From Mycobacterium simulans (GTDB lineage Bacteria > Actinomycetota > Actinomycetes > Mycobacteriales > Mycobacteriaceae), in contig NZ_OCVX01000007.1 of assembly GCF_900232995.1 (NCBI RefSeq), forward strand, positions 846,738 to 910,737: a DNA stretch of 64,000 bases, given 5' to 3'. Under the pieces are notes generated by a model. That model was not told the DNA's origin, did no database searches, and saw nothing but the letters and a program-made list of their open reading frames with translations. Both the position numbers and the translations under genes were made by a program. Each line of letters begins with the position of its first letter. Within the stretch, counting starts at the first letter, position 1. This document shows positions 35,309-43,504 of the stretch, in pieces.

Positions 35309-36426
35309 CACGGACGGTTCTGGTATCCGGTGCCAGCGTGGCCGGTCTGACGGTGGCGTATTGGCTTGGGCAGTACGGCTATTCGGTTACCGCTGTGGAG
35401 CGCCATGCCGGCCTGCGGCCGGGTGGCCAAGCGATCGATGTGCGCGGGCCGGCGCTGACGGTGCTGGAACGCATGGGGCTGCTTCAAGCCGCCGAGGCCA
35501 AGAAGACCGGGATTCGCGGCGCATCCGTCGTCGACCGCGACGGCAATGAGCTATCCCGGGACACCGAATCCACGCCGACCGGTGGTCCGATCGACAACCC
35601 CGACATCGAGCTGCTGCGTGATGATCTCGTCGAATTGCTTTATGGCGCAACCCAACCGGATACCGAGTATCTGTTCGATGACAGCATTGCGGCGTTGGAA
35701 GACGACGGCACCTCGGTCACGGTGACGTTCGAGCGCGCTGCGGCCCGCAGCTTCGACTTCGTGCTCGGCGCCGACGGTTTGCATTCCAATGTGCGCAGCC
35801 TGGTTTTCGGCCCGGAGGAGCAATTCATCAGGAGGCTCGGCACTCACGCGGCGATCTTTACCGTGCCGAACTTCCTGGAGCTGGACTACTGGCAGAAGTG
35901 GCACTACGGCGACACCACCATGGCCGGCGTTTACAGCGCGCGCGACAATGCCGAGGCCCGGGCCGCGTTGGCCTTCATGGACACCGAACTGCGCATCGAT
36001 TACCGCGACACCGACGCGCAGTTCGCCGAACTGGAACGACGGATGGCCGAAGACGGCTGGGTACGCGCGCAACTGCTGTATTACATGCGGAACGCGCCGG
36101 ATTTCTACTTCGACGAGATGTCACAGATCACGATGGATAGCTGGTCGAAGGGCCGGGTGGCGCTGGTTGGCGACGCCGGGTATTGCTGTTCGCCGCTGTC
36201 GGGGCAAGGGACCAGTGTCGCACTGCTGGGCGCCTATATCCTCGCTGGCGAGCTGAAGCTGGCCGGCACTGATTACCAGCGCGGTTTCGCCAACTACCAG
36301 GCCGAATTCAACGGCTTCGTCGAGCGCAACCAATGGTTGGTCAGCGACAACATCCCCGGTGGTGAGCCGATACCCCAGGAGGAGTTCGACCGCGTCGTGA
36401 ACTCGATCAACCTCGAGGACTATTGA
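35305..36426 (+). CDS. FAD-dependent monooxygenase (Rv1260-like)
   Basis: A 373-residue class A flavoprotein hydroxylase (PHBH/TetX fold). GxGxxG-like FAD motif near the start is VSGASVAGLTVAYWLGQYGY; then the DG motif FVLGADGLHSNVRSLVF, and the GD motif GRVALVGDAGYCCSPLSGQG. The start is a TTG that overlaps the udgB stop codon, a coupled arrangement. Length and position match Rv1260. TetX-like enzymes inactivate tetracyclines, but the natural substrate of this family in mycobacteria is unknown. Adjacent to tap only by chance of order; no proof of joint function. Confidence 0.9.
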   Translation: MTRTVLVSGASVAGLTVAYWLGQYGYSVTAVERHAGLRPGGQAIDVRGPALTVLERMGLLQAAEAKKTGIRGASVVDRDGNELSRDTESTPTGGPIDNPDIELLRDDLVELLYGATQPDTEYLFDDSIAALEDDGTSVTVTFERAAARSFDFVLGADGLHSNVRSLVFGPEEQFIRRLGTHAAIFTVPNFLELDYWQKWHYGDTTMAGVYSARDNAEARAALAFMDTELRIDYRDTDAQFAELERRMAEDGWVRAQLLYYMRNAPDFYFDEMSQITMDSWSKGRVALVGDAGYCCSPLSGQGTSVALLGAYILAGELKLAGTDYQRGFANYQAEFNGFVERNQWLVSDNIPGGEPIPQEEFDRVVNSINLEDY

Positions 36427-36481
36427 GCTGGCGCAGACGGCACATCGGTGGCCGGGCGAGGTCCAGATCCGTGCGAGCTCA

Positions 36482-38092
36482 CTATGGCCAGTATTGGTTC
36501 ATGGGTTGGGCGAACCGGTCATTCTGGGTGAGTCGGGGCAGCTGGAGGGCGTCTTCGATGGTGCGCAGCAGGCTGTAGTGATTGTTGTAGTTTGGGGCAA
36601 CGAAGTGGCCCTGGCGCATCCCGGAATTTGGTGACGGGATGACGATCATAGGGATGTGGTTGCCTTGGTTGTCGATGCCCAGCGACAGGTTGTCGTAGTC
36701 CTCGTCCCAGGTGATGAAAACAGCACAGCGCCGCGTTTGGAATGCGGGAGAGTTCAGGATCGTGGGGAGTGTGTCTGCGAGGAACGTGTCGCCCGCCGTG
36801 ACATCGTATTGATGATCCCCGATTTGGCTGAGCGCGAACAGAACAGGATTGTCGCCTTCCATGTTGTAGGTCTCATCCGCGGCCCACCACACGAAGTTCG
36901 GGGTGGTCGCGACTGAGGCGAGATCGGTGGCCATCCGCGTCAGCGGCAACACGTGTGCTTGGCAGCGTGGGATGTCCGAGAAGATGTTGTGGAATGCGAG
37001 AAATGGCAACTCGTCGGTGGCGTAGCCGACCCCGGGCACGCGAGTGCAGGGGGCGGGCATGGACTGCGCGTAGCCAGCCCATGTTTTGCCCGCCGCTTCG
37101 ATGTTGTCGGCCAGGTTGGGTTCGTCATAACAGTCCTTGGGGCAGTTGAAGTTAACCCCGAAATCGGATCCGCCGAGGATCGGAGTGTAGTTCGGGTCAC
37201 TGGGGTGGGTTGCGGCGTAGTAGTTCGATCCGTAGCCATAGGTGCTGATGAGGCTGTTGATGTAGGGCGCGTTGGGGCTGCCGACGATGTCCGTCACACC
37301 ATGATTTTCGAAATAGATCATGAATACGTGATCGAGAGCGCCGACCGTCGACACCGGTGGTGTGGGCGGTGGTGGCGCGGGCAGTGGAGCGCCAACAGTA
37401 AACGAAAGGTTGTCGGCGTAGGCGTCGTTGTAGCTGCCAGGCACCGGGTTGTTGTCTGTGAAGGTCACGACCACAACTGCGCTACGGGTGCCTGCCGGAA
37501 TCGTTCCGGACGTTTCGCGTTTGAGCAGCACGGTCTTCAACCAGCGATCACCCACAGTGACCGGCCCGACCTTGCCGCCGCCCAGCCGCTGTCCGCTCGC
37601 CCCCAGGAAGTCGACGGTGGCTGACGCCGCAGACGGGTCGGTTAGATAGCCGCCGAACCATCCACTTAGTGAATATGGCACCGCCCGGGTGTCGATCTGG
37701 CGTGCCGCACGGCTGAGGTCGACAGCTTGGGTGAGTGTGGACGTGGCGACGTTTCCACCGCCGAAGAACTGCACGCCACCGTCGGGGGGGCCGCTGCTCG
37801 AGTCAGGAAATCCCAGCGCCGCTGGCAACGTTGGCGCCGGCCACGCCCATGGCGACGGCGGACGGGCCCGCGTGCCATATTTGATAACCGTAGGTGTGCC
37901 CGTGACAGTCCACCCCGGCACAGTCACCGAACCGTATCCCGATAGTGATGGGTCGCCGAACTCGGCGCCTGGGTTGATCAGCAAGTTCGGGCTCTGAACC
38001 GAAGTCGCCGACACCGGCGCGGTGGCGCTGGGCAACATCAACGCAATGATCGAGATCAGAGCACTCGTTGCACGACGAAAGCCGTTGGACAT
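36482..38092 (-). CDS. Secreted phosphoesterase (acid phosphatase/phospholipase C superfamily)
   Basis: A 536-residue exported hydrolase with a signal peptide (ALISIIALMLPSATAPVSA). Residues 40-225 form a beta-sandwich, carbohydrate-binding-like domain (LLINPGAEFGDPSLSGYGSV, then DLSRAARQIDTRAVPYSLSG). After a Pro-rich linker (PLPAPPPPTPPVS), the catalytic phosphoesterase domain runs from about residue 250 to the end: HVFMIYFENHGVTDIVG with the nucleophile region, YYAATHPSDPNYTPILGG, and AVFITWDEDYDNLSLG with metal ligands. The family includes acid phosphatase AcpA and the mycobacterial phospholipases C, but the linked N-terminal domain is unusual. In remembered H37Rv no such gene lies between Rv1260 and Rv1261c, so it is an addition here. 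Confidence 0.85.
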   Translation of the reverse strand: MSNGFRRATSALISIIALMLPSATAPVSATSVQSPNLLINPGAEFGDPSLSGYGSVTVPGWTVTGTPTVIKYGTRARPPSPWAWPAPTLPAALGFPDSSSGPPDGGVQFFGGGNVATSTLTQAVDLSRAARQIDTRAVPYSLSGWFGGYLTDPSAASATVDFLGASGQRLGGGKVGPVTVGDRWLKTVLLKRETSGTIPAGTRSAVVVVTFTDNNPVPGSYNDAYADNLSFTVGAPLPAPPPPTPPVSTVGALDHVFMIYFENHGVTDIVGSPNAPYINSLISTYGYGSNYYAATHPSDPNYTPILGGSDFGVNFNCPKDCYDEPNLADNIEAAGKTWAGYAQSMPAPCTRVPGVGYATDELPFLAFHNIFSDIPRCQAHVLPLTRMATDLASVATTPNFVWWAADETYNMEGDNPVLFALSQIGDHQYDVTAGDTFLADTLPTILNSPAFQTRRCAVFITWDEDYDNLSLGIDNQGNHIPMIVIPSPNSGMRQGHFVAPNYNNHYSLLRTIEDALQLPRLTQNDRFAQPMNQYWP

Positions 38093-38340
38093 CGGGCATT
38101 CACATCGCTCGCGTCTGATGTTGGCACGCAGCGTATCTCACCGTCGATCGCGGCTCACGTCCGGTGTCGACCCGCAGTGTTGTGAATTTGAGATAGGGTA
38201 GTTACCTTCTCGTGCCTGAAGTCTTCGGGCTGGACGGCGTTCCGAGGCGGCCGGCGCTACGACCTCGGAGCTGACTGGATGTTATTGCACGCCAACAGAA
38301 ACAGTCTTTAGCTCTAGATCTAGAAAACCTTCGATCTAAG

Positions 38341-38664
38341 TCAAAGGTCCAGTACGCGACGAAGCCCGCGGTCGACTTCCTGCATCAGGCTCGGCGGTAC
38401 CTCGCCGACTCGATCGATGAGGTCGTCCTTGTTCAGCGTGACGAGTGCCGTGGCGTTGACAACCGAGTCGTAGATGCGGGTGGAACACGTTCCCGGCATG
38501 GCCGCCAGCCCCGTGTTGGAGGTGACGACGGCGGCCAGCACCGTGGTTAGTCGACTGGCGTTATACGGATCGGATTGGATCACTAACACCGGACGGCGCT
38601 TAGCGGGTCGGCTGCCGGAGGGCGCGGCGAGGTCTGCCCAGTAGATCGCAGCGCGGCTGATCAC
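38341..38664 (-). CDS. mazF6: mRNA interferase MazF6 (MazF-mt3-like), altered loop
   Basis: A 107-residue MazF toxin, an endoribonuclease of type II toxin-antitoxin systems. The sequence ISRAAIYWADLAAPSGSRPA and KRRPVLVIQSDPYNASRLTT agree closely with MazF6 (Rv1991c, 114 residues). In the middle, AAMPGTCSTRIYDSVVNATA replaces the remembered AAMPGNVFLPATTTRLPRDS, a net loss of six residues. At DNA level the H37Rv-like GGG-AAC-GTG-TTC-C is still there but is read one base out of frame, so the loop was changed by a 1-base shift plus a compensating deletion. Catalytic region (SRxxIYWADL, TLNKDDLIDRVGEV) is intact. It overlaps the antitoxin gene by 4 bp. Whether it still cuts RNA is uncertain. Confidence 0.85.
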   Translation of the reverse strand: MISRAAIYWADLAAPSGSRPAKRRPVLVIQSDPYNASRLTTVLAAVVTSNTGLAAMPGTCSTRIYDSVVNATALVTLNKDDLIDRVGEVPPSLMQEVDRGLRRVLDL

Positions 38665-38843
38665 CAGCTGTCGTCCATCGAGTCGAGCACCCGGTGCCCG
38701 ACCGCCACCGCAGCGGCTTGCGCCTCATCGCTCTCATCAAGTCGATGACCAAGCAGCTCTAAAGCGTTATCGATCTGCCTGGTCAGCGACTGGCTGTCTA
38801 GCTCGTCGAGGTAGCGCTGGGCGGCCCGGCGTGGTGCAGCCAC
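38661..38843 (-). pseudogene. mazE6: MazE6 antitoxin, N-terminally truncated
   Basis: 60 residues from a GTG at 38843: AAPRRAAQRYLDELDSQSLT then RQIDNALELLGHRLDESDEA and VLDSMDDSW. This matches the C-terminal two-thirds of MazE6 (Rv1991A, about 82 residues), which neutralises the toxin. The N-terminal ribbon-helix-helix strand and first helix, which bind DNA (in H37Rv beginning MKTAISLPDE), are missing; upstream DNA belongs to the divergent Sap-like gene region. Toxin binding by the remaining helices could persist, but autoregulation should be lost. Confidence 0.7.
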
Positions 38844-38988
38844 GGGGCCGTAGTGTCGGCTGGGTGATCGCTGGGTTTATCACCGCGACGCCGCATCGGA
38901 TCGGTTCCTTGTCGGCGCCCGTTGACGCCGCCTCGGGTGGCCCGATGGAACCTCACGGCCGCACGGACCAGGTCCGGTAGGCGCACTC

Positions 38989-39672
38989 ATGGGGGCTTTG
39001 ATGCTGACGCTTGCCGGGTTGGCGTTTCTGGACTCCCTCAATGTGCTCAACGTGGGTGTGGTTTCGGCGGTTATTTACGACGGTCGGCTGAGGCGGCAAT
39101 CACCGGTTCCCGGCGCGTTGAGCTTCATCGCCGGTGTGTTCGCGGTCATGACCATTTTTGGCCTGCTGACCGTGCTCGGGCTTCACTTCATGACTCATTT
39201 CGTCGACTTCAGCATCACGCCAGCAGTTCGGTATTGGGGCGAGCTGCTGGCGGGAGGGGTGCTGATCGGTCTGGCCTACTTGCCTTTGACCGCCCAATCC
39301 TCGGCGCCTGGGTGGGCGATGGCGGCGACGCGGCGACGTCCGTGGCTGCTCGGATTTGTCGGAGTGGCAGTCGGTCTCGGCCAAGCGCCGACGGCGGTGC
39401 CGTATCTGACTGGCTTGGCAATGCTTTCGGCGCTGCATCCACGTCCAGCGATCTGGCCGGTGATCGTCATCGTCTACTGCGCGGTGACGCGTTGGCCGCT
39501 GCTGGTGATCCTTACCCTGTCGACTCGCCGAACCACCCGAGCCAAACGCATTCAGCGATCGATCGTGCGCCTTCTCACGCGCTACGGTCCGATTACCGTG
39601 CGGATCATTTTCCTCGTCGTGGGCGTCGGATTGGTCATCGACGCCCTGATGCATTACAGCGCGCTTGGGTGA
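38989..39672 (+). CDS. Sap/GAP-type glycolipid-addressing membrane protein
   Basis: A 227-residue inner-membrane protein with six hydrophobic helices of the SfLAP/GAP family: MLTLAGLAFLDSLNVLNVGV with the conserved D-S-x-N, SFIAGVFAVMTIFGLLTVLG, a central loop, LLGFVGVAVGLGQAPTAVPY, then LLVILTLSTRRTTRAKRIQR and IIFLVVGVGLVIDALMHY. Family members assist transport of sulpholipid-1 (Sap) or glycopeptidolipids (Gap) to the surface. The lipid partner here is unknown; no mmpL or pks gene is adjacent. It is divergent from the truncated mazEF6 locus and is not part of the Rv1260-Rv1261c spacing in H37Rv, so the mazEF6-Sap stretch is an insertion. Confidence 0.8.
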   Translation: MGALMLTLAGLAFLDSLNVLNVGVVSAVIYDGRLRRQSPVPGALSFIAGVFAVMTIFGLLTVLGLHFMTHFVDFSITPAVRYWGELLAGGVLIGLAYLPLTAQSSAPGWAMAATRRRPWLLGFVGVAVGLGQAPTAVPYLTGLAMLSALHPRPAIWPVIVIVYCAVTRWPLLVILTLSTRRTTRAKRIQRSIVRLLTRYGPITVRIIFLVVGVGLVIDALMHYSALG

Positions 39673-39708
39673 AACGGAACCGCGGAGCCAGCCGTGTGCC
39701 GCTCACAT

Positions 39709-40158
39709 TCAGCGGCGGGTCAATACGACCACGGGAATTGGTCGCGATGTCCGTCGCTGATAGGCGTCGTAGCGGTTGGCGTTGTTCTTGTTGACGATCT
39801 GCCAGAGCCGCGCGTAGTCCGCGTCGCTGGGCAGCAGCGGCCTCGCTGTCACCGCGAATCGTGTCGGCCCGACGTTGATTTCGACTTCCGGGTGGGCCGT
39901 GAGGTTGTGATACCAGCCCGGCGATCGAGGATCGCCGCCTTTGGACGCGACGATGAGGTACGCATCACCGTCGCGGGCGTAGGTGAGCGACGTGGTCCGC
40001 GCCTTGCCGGTCTTGGCGCCGGTTGTGTGCAGCAGCAAGCTTGGTGGTGCCCCAGGGATTCGATGTCCGATGCGGCCATTGGTGCCTTTGTAGATCGCGT
40101 CGTGGACGCGTAGCAGCCGCGTTCCAATCCGCTGCTCGACCCATTGGGATATGTCCAT
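39709..40158 (-). CDS. F420-dependent nitroreductase-family (DDN-like) protein, Rv1261c-like
   Basis: A 149-residue split-barrel protein of the deazaflavin (F420)-dependent nitroreductase family. The start ATG 40158 (MDISQWVEQRIG) aligns with Rv1261c; the frame is open to 40281 without coding character. Family signature LLHTTGAKTGKARTTSLTYA binds the cofactor phosphate, and ASKGGDPRSPGWYHNLTAHP is the second conserved block. Related proteins reduce quinones and activate nitroimidazole drugs. It is 4 bp downstream of the HIT gene on the same strand. Confidence 0.93.
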   Translation of the reverse strand: MDISQWVEQRIGTRLLRVHDAIYKGTNGRIGHRIPGAPPSLLLHTTGAKTGKARTTSLTYARDGDAYLIVASKGGDPRSPGWYHNLTAHPEVEINVGPTRFAVTARPLLPSDADYARLWQIVNKNNANRYDAYQRRTSRPIPVVVLTRR

Positions 40159-40162
40159 GGGC

Positions 40163-40597
40163 TCAGTCTTGCGTAGTGGGGTCCGGTTGGACCAGCGCCT
40201 CCCGCAGGATTCGTCCGGTGGCCTCCCGGTCCGGGTCTCGCCGTAGCACCAGTCCCTTGGCGACCGACAGCTTGTCGCCATTGCGTCGCGGCAGCACGTG
40301 CAGGTGAATGTGGAACACCGTCTGGAAGGCAGCGGACCCGTCGTTGATGGCGATGTTGGTCGCGTCGGCCAGTTCGGTCGCCCGGGCCGCCCGCGCGATC
40401 CGCTGGCCGATGATGATCATGTCGGCCAACGTCTGCGCCGGCGTGTCGGTGATGTCGACAGTGTGTCGTTTGGGCAGCACCAAGGTGTGGCCGCGGGTGA
40501 ACGGGCGGATGTCGAGGATCGCCAGATAGCCGTCGTCCTCGTAGATCCGGATGGCTGGAGCTTCCCCGGCGGCGATCGCACAGAACACGCAGGACAT
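40163..40597 (-). CDS. HIT family protein (Rv1262c-like)
   Basis: A 144-residue histidine-triad hydrolase. MSCVFCAIAAGEAPAIRIYE carries the zinc Cys pair at the start, LPKRHTVDITD is the first conserved His region, and FHIHLHVLPRR holds the H-x-H-x-H triad that attacks nucleotidyl phosphates. Expected reaction: hydrolysis of AMP-linked compounds such as AMP-lysine or Ap4A. Same size and order as Rv1262c; upstream of the DDN-like gene in a two-gene operon and divergent from amiB2. Confidence 0.93.
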   Translation of the reverse strand: MSCVFCAIAAGEAPAIRIYEDDGYLAILDIRPFTRGHTLVLPKRHTVDITDTPAQTLADMIIIGQRIARAARATELADATNIAINDGSAAFQTVFHIHLHVLPRRNGDKLSVAKGLVLRRDPDREATGRILREALVQPDPTTQD

Positions 40598-40657
40598 GCC
40601 GCCACCGTACTGGACCCGCGGGCCGGGCCGGTTCGGTCAGCGGGATACGCTGCGGCA

Positions 40658-42046
40658 GTGGACCCTAGCGACCTGGCGTTCGCCGGCGCGGCTGCACAGG
40701 CGCGCATGCTGGCCGATGGTGAAGTCACCGCGCCGGTGCTGCTCGAGGTCTACCTGGAACGGATTGAGCGCCTGGATAGCGAGCTGCGCGCCTACCGCGT
40801 GGTGCGCTACGACGGCGCCCGCGAGGAAGCAGCGGCCGCTCAGCAACGCATCGACGCGGGGGAGCGGCTGCCGCTGCTGGGCGTACCCATCGCCATCAAA
40901 GACGATGTCGACATTGCCGGCGAGGTAACGACGTACGGCAGCGGCGGGCACGGTCCAGCTGCGACTTCCGACGCCGAGGTGGTCCGCCGACTGCGCGCGG
41001 CCGGCGCGGTCATCATCGGCAAGACCAATGTGCCCGAGCTGATGATCATGCCCTTCACCGAGTCGATCACATTTGGGGCAACCCGCAACCCGTGGAACCC
41101 CTCTCGCACCCCCGGCGGTAGCAGCGGTGGCAGTGCCGCCGCGGTAGCGGCCGGGTTGGCCCCGGTGGCACTGGGATCCGACGGCGGCGGATCGATTCGC
41201 ATCCCGTCGACGTGGTGTGGGCTGTTCGGGCTGAAACCGCAACGCGATCGCATCTCTTTAGAGCCCCACGACGGAGCGTGGCAGGGCTTGAGCGTCAACG
41301 GGCCGATCGCGCGTTCGGTGCTGGACGCGGCGTTGTTCCTCGACGCGACGACAGCGCTGCCCAGCCCCGAAGGTCAGTTCGTCGACGCGGTCGCTCGCGA
41401 GCCCGGCCGACTGCGAATTGCCTTGAGCGCCAAGGTTCCAACCCTGATACCCCTCAGGTGCGGCACAGCGCAACTGGTAGCGCTCGAGCAGGCGGGGGCG
41501 TTGCTTCGCGACCTGGGCCATGAAGTCATCGACCGCGATCCCGATTATCCGGCCGCGCTGTACGCCAACTACCTGCCTCGCTTTCTCCGCGGTATCAGCG
41601 ACGACGCGGACGGCCAGGCGTATCCGGAGCGCCTCGAAGCGCGTACCCGCGCCCTGGCGCGGCTTGGTTCGTTCTTCTCCGACCGGCGGATGGAGGCACT
41701 GCGTATTGCGGAAAAGTCGCTGAGCATCCGCATCCAGTCGATCTTCAACGATGTCGACGTGGTTGTTACCCCGGGCACCGCGACGGGCCCGTCCCGCATC
41801 GGCGCCTACCGACGCCGGGGTGGAGTGTCGACCCTGCTGCTCGCCGGGCAACGGGTTCCCTACCAGCAGGTCTGGAATCTGACCGGCCAGCCCGCCGCCG
41901 TCGTGCCGTGGGACTTCGACGGCGACGGCCTGCCAATGTCGGTGCAGCTCGTGGGCCGGCCCTACGACGAGGCGACGCTGCTTTCGTTGGCCGCGCAGAT
42001 CGAAGCCGCCAGACCGTGGGCGCACCGGCGACCGCCGGTGTCATGA
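40658..42046 (+). CDS. amiB2: Amidase (amidase signature family) AmiB2
   Basis: A 462-residue amidase-signature enzyme that hydrolyses amides to acid and ammonia. Start GTG 40658 (DPSDLAFAGAAAQARM). Catalytic triad Ser-cisSer-Lys: Lys in GVPIAIKDDVDIAG, and the Gly/Ser-rich segment RTPGGSSGGSAAAVAAGLAP with GSDGGGSIRIPS. Length matches AmiB2 (Rv1263, 462 residues). The natural amide substrate is unknown. It is followed by the adenylyl cyclase gene after a hairpin-containing gap. Confidence 0.94.
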   Translation: MDPSDLAFAGAAAQARMLADGEVTAPVLLEVYLERIERLDSELRAYRVVRYDGAREEAAAAQQRIDAGERLPLLGVPIAIKDDVDIAGEVTTYGSGGHGPAATSDAEVVRRLRAAGAVIIGKTNVPELMIMPFTESITFGATRNPWNPSRTPGGSSGGSAAAVAAGLAPVALGSDGGGSIRIPSTWCGLFGLKPQRDRISLEPHDGAWQGLSVNGPIARSVLDAALFLDATTALPSPEGQFVDAVAREPGRLRIALSAKVPTLIPLRCGTAQLVALEQAGALLRDLGHEVIDRDPDYPAALYANYLPRFLRGISDDADGQAYPERLEARTRALARLGSFFSDRRMEALRIAEKSLSIRIQSIFNDVDVVVTPGTATGPSRIGAYRRRGGVSTLLLAGQRVPYQQVWNLTGQPAAVVPWDFDGDGLPMSVQLVGRPYDEATLLSLAAQIEAARPWAHRRPPVS

Positions 42047-42077
42047 CCCGCGCCGGCGACGATATGCATGGCGATGT

Positions 42078-42103
42078 GGGGGTACCTCCCGCTTGCGGGG
42101 GAG
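42078..42103. repeat. Short palindromic intergenic repeat
   Basis: GGGGGTACCTCCCGCTTGCG followed by GGGGAG between amiB2 and the cyclase gene. CTCCCGC-TTG-CGGGGGAG can fold into a stem-loop. The same kind of G/C-rich GTACC...CCGCTTGCGGGGG element is, from memory, dispersed in mycobacterial genomes. It lies just ahead of the cyclase ribosome binding site and might affect translation. Confidence 0.5.
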
Positions 42104-42120
42104 AGGAGCGGCGCTCATCA

Positions 42121-43248
42121 GTGAGGGACGACCACATGGACCAACCCGACAAGGAAGATCTACTCGACGGACTTGAGGGCACCGCGCGTGCCGAGCGCGC
42201 CGAGCTCGTGGACTGGCTGCTCGAGCAGGGCATCACCGCCGAAGAGATCCGGGCGACCAACCCACCGCTACTGCTGGCCACCCGGCACCTCGTCGGGGAC
42301 GACGGCACCTATGTATCCACCAGGGAGATCAGTGAGAGCCACGGTGTTGACCTGGAGCTGCTGCAGCGGGTGCAGCGCGCCATCGGCCTGGCCAGGGTGG
42401 ACGACCCGGATGCGATCGTGCACATGCGCGCCGACGTTGAAGCGGCCGCAGACGCCCAGCAATTCGTTGAGCTGGGCCTGCATCCCGATCAGGTGGTGCT
42501 TGTCACGCGTGTGCTCGCCGAGGGCCTGTCCCACGCCGCTGAGGTCATGAGGTACACCGCGCTGTCGGCGATCATGCGTCCAGGAGTTACCGAGCTCCAG
42601 ATCGCACAGGCGTCGAAGGCGCTGGTGAGCCAGATGGTTCCGTTGCTTGGTCCCATGATCCAGAACATGCTGTTCATGCAATTGCGGCACATGATGGAGA
42701 CCGAAGCGGTCAATGCTGGGGAGCGGGCTGCGGGTAAGCCGCTGCCGGGTGCACGTCAGGTCACCGTTGCCTTCGCCGACCTGGTCGGGTTCACCAAGCT
42801 GGGTGAGGTGGTATCTGCCGAGGAGCTGGGTCAGCTCGCCAGCGGGCTGGCTGAACTCGCGCGTGACCTGACAGCGCCGCCGGTGCGATTCATCAAGACG
42901 ATCGGCGACGCGGTGATGTTGGTCTGCCCTGATCCAGCGCCATTGCTGGATACCGTTCTCAAGCTGGTCGAGACGGTTGACACGGACGACGCCTTTCCAC
43001 GGCTACGGGCCGGAGTCGCCTCCGGTATGGCCGTGAGCCGGGCCGGCGACTGGTTCGGCAGTCCGGTGAACGTGGCAAGCCGGGTGACCGGCGTAGCGCG
43101 GCCGGGGAGCGTGTTGGTCGCGGAGTCGGTGCACGACGCCTTAACTGGCTCCGGTGACATCGATGGGTTCCACTTTTCGTTCGCCGGTGGCCGCCGCCTC
43201 AAGGGCGTTAAAAGCGAAGCGAAACTGTTCCGCGTCCGGCGCCACTAG
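42121..43248 (+). CDS. pH-sensing class III adenylyl cyclase (Rv1264-like)
   Basis: A 375-residue adenylyl cyclase making cAMP. GTG 42121 follows GAGAGGAG with 12-base spacing and aligns roughly with the Rv1264 start (397 residues); ATG 42136 is an alternative. Residues 15-200 are the autoinhibitory, pH-sensing regulatory domain (AERAELVDWLLEQGITAEEI, DVEAAADAQQFVELGLHPDQ). The catalytic class III domain follows after EAVNAGERAAGKPLPGARQV: the metal Asp in VTVAFADLVGFTKLGEVVSA, the second Asp in IKTIGDAVMLVCPDP, and FGSPVNVASRVTGVARPG with the transition-state residues. The protein ends earlier than Rv1264, which has a longer C-terminal tail. Downstream lie the mcr11 region and abmR. Confidence 0.94.
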   Translation: MRDDHMDQPDKEDLLDGLEGTARAERAELVDWLLEQGITAEEIRATNPPLLLATRHLVGDDGTYVSTREISESHGVDLELLQRVQRAIGLARVDDPDAIVHMRADVEAAADAQQFVELGLHPDQVVLVTRVLAEGLSHAAEVMRYTALSAIMRPGVTELQIAQASKALVSQMVPLLGPMIQNMLFMQLRHMMETEAVNAGERAAGKPLPGARQVTVAFADLVGFTKLGEVVSAEELGQLASGLAELARDLTAPPVRFIKTIGDAVMLVCPDPAPLLDTVLKLVETVDTDDAFPRLRAGVASGMAVSRAGDWFGSPVNVASRVTGVARPGSVLVAESVHDALTGSGDIDGFHFSFAGGRRLKGVKSEAKLFRVRRH

Positions 43249-43249
43249 C

Positions 43250-43378
43250 GGCACATAAGGGCAGGCCCGGGCGACTCCTGGGGGCGTCGGCACTCCGTCC
43301 TACGCGGGTCCGACACGGCCGGATTTCACCCCGTCCTTCCGGCACTTGAGACTGGTCGCTTCCGGGCCTGCTTCGTAA
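43250..43378 (-). ncRNA. mcr11: Probable small RNA Mcr11
   Basis: In M. tuberculosis the small RNA Mcr11 (about 120-130 nt) lies between Rv1264 and abmR (Rv1265) and is transcribed divergently from abmR. The same gap (43249-43504) is conserved in size here and holds no ORF. On the minus strand, TTGTATTTTTGG near 43375-43390 and TAGTAAGCAG near 43397-43406 could supply a promoter, and the complementary blocks GCAGGCCCGGGCGACTCC (43261-43278) and GGTCGCTTCCGGGCCTGC (43354-43371) could pair at the two ends of the transcript. Boundaries are approximate and identity rests on position, not on an alignment. Confidence 0.5.
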
Positions 43379-43504
43379 CCAAAAATACAACTGTGACTGC
43401 TTACTAGCAACGGTTTTCCCGCATTGCGAGCACAACCTCCCGGGTCTCTTTCGCCGGCAGTGAACGGTGTTCCATTAGCACTGTAACGATGTAATCATGT
43501 AATC

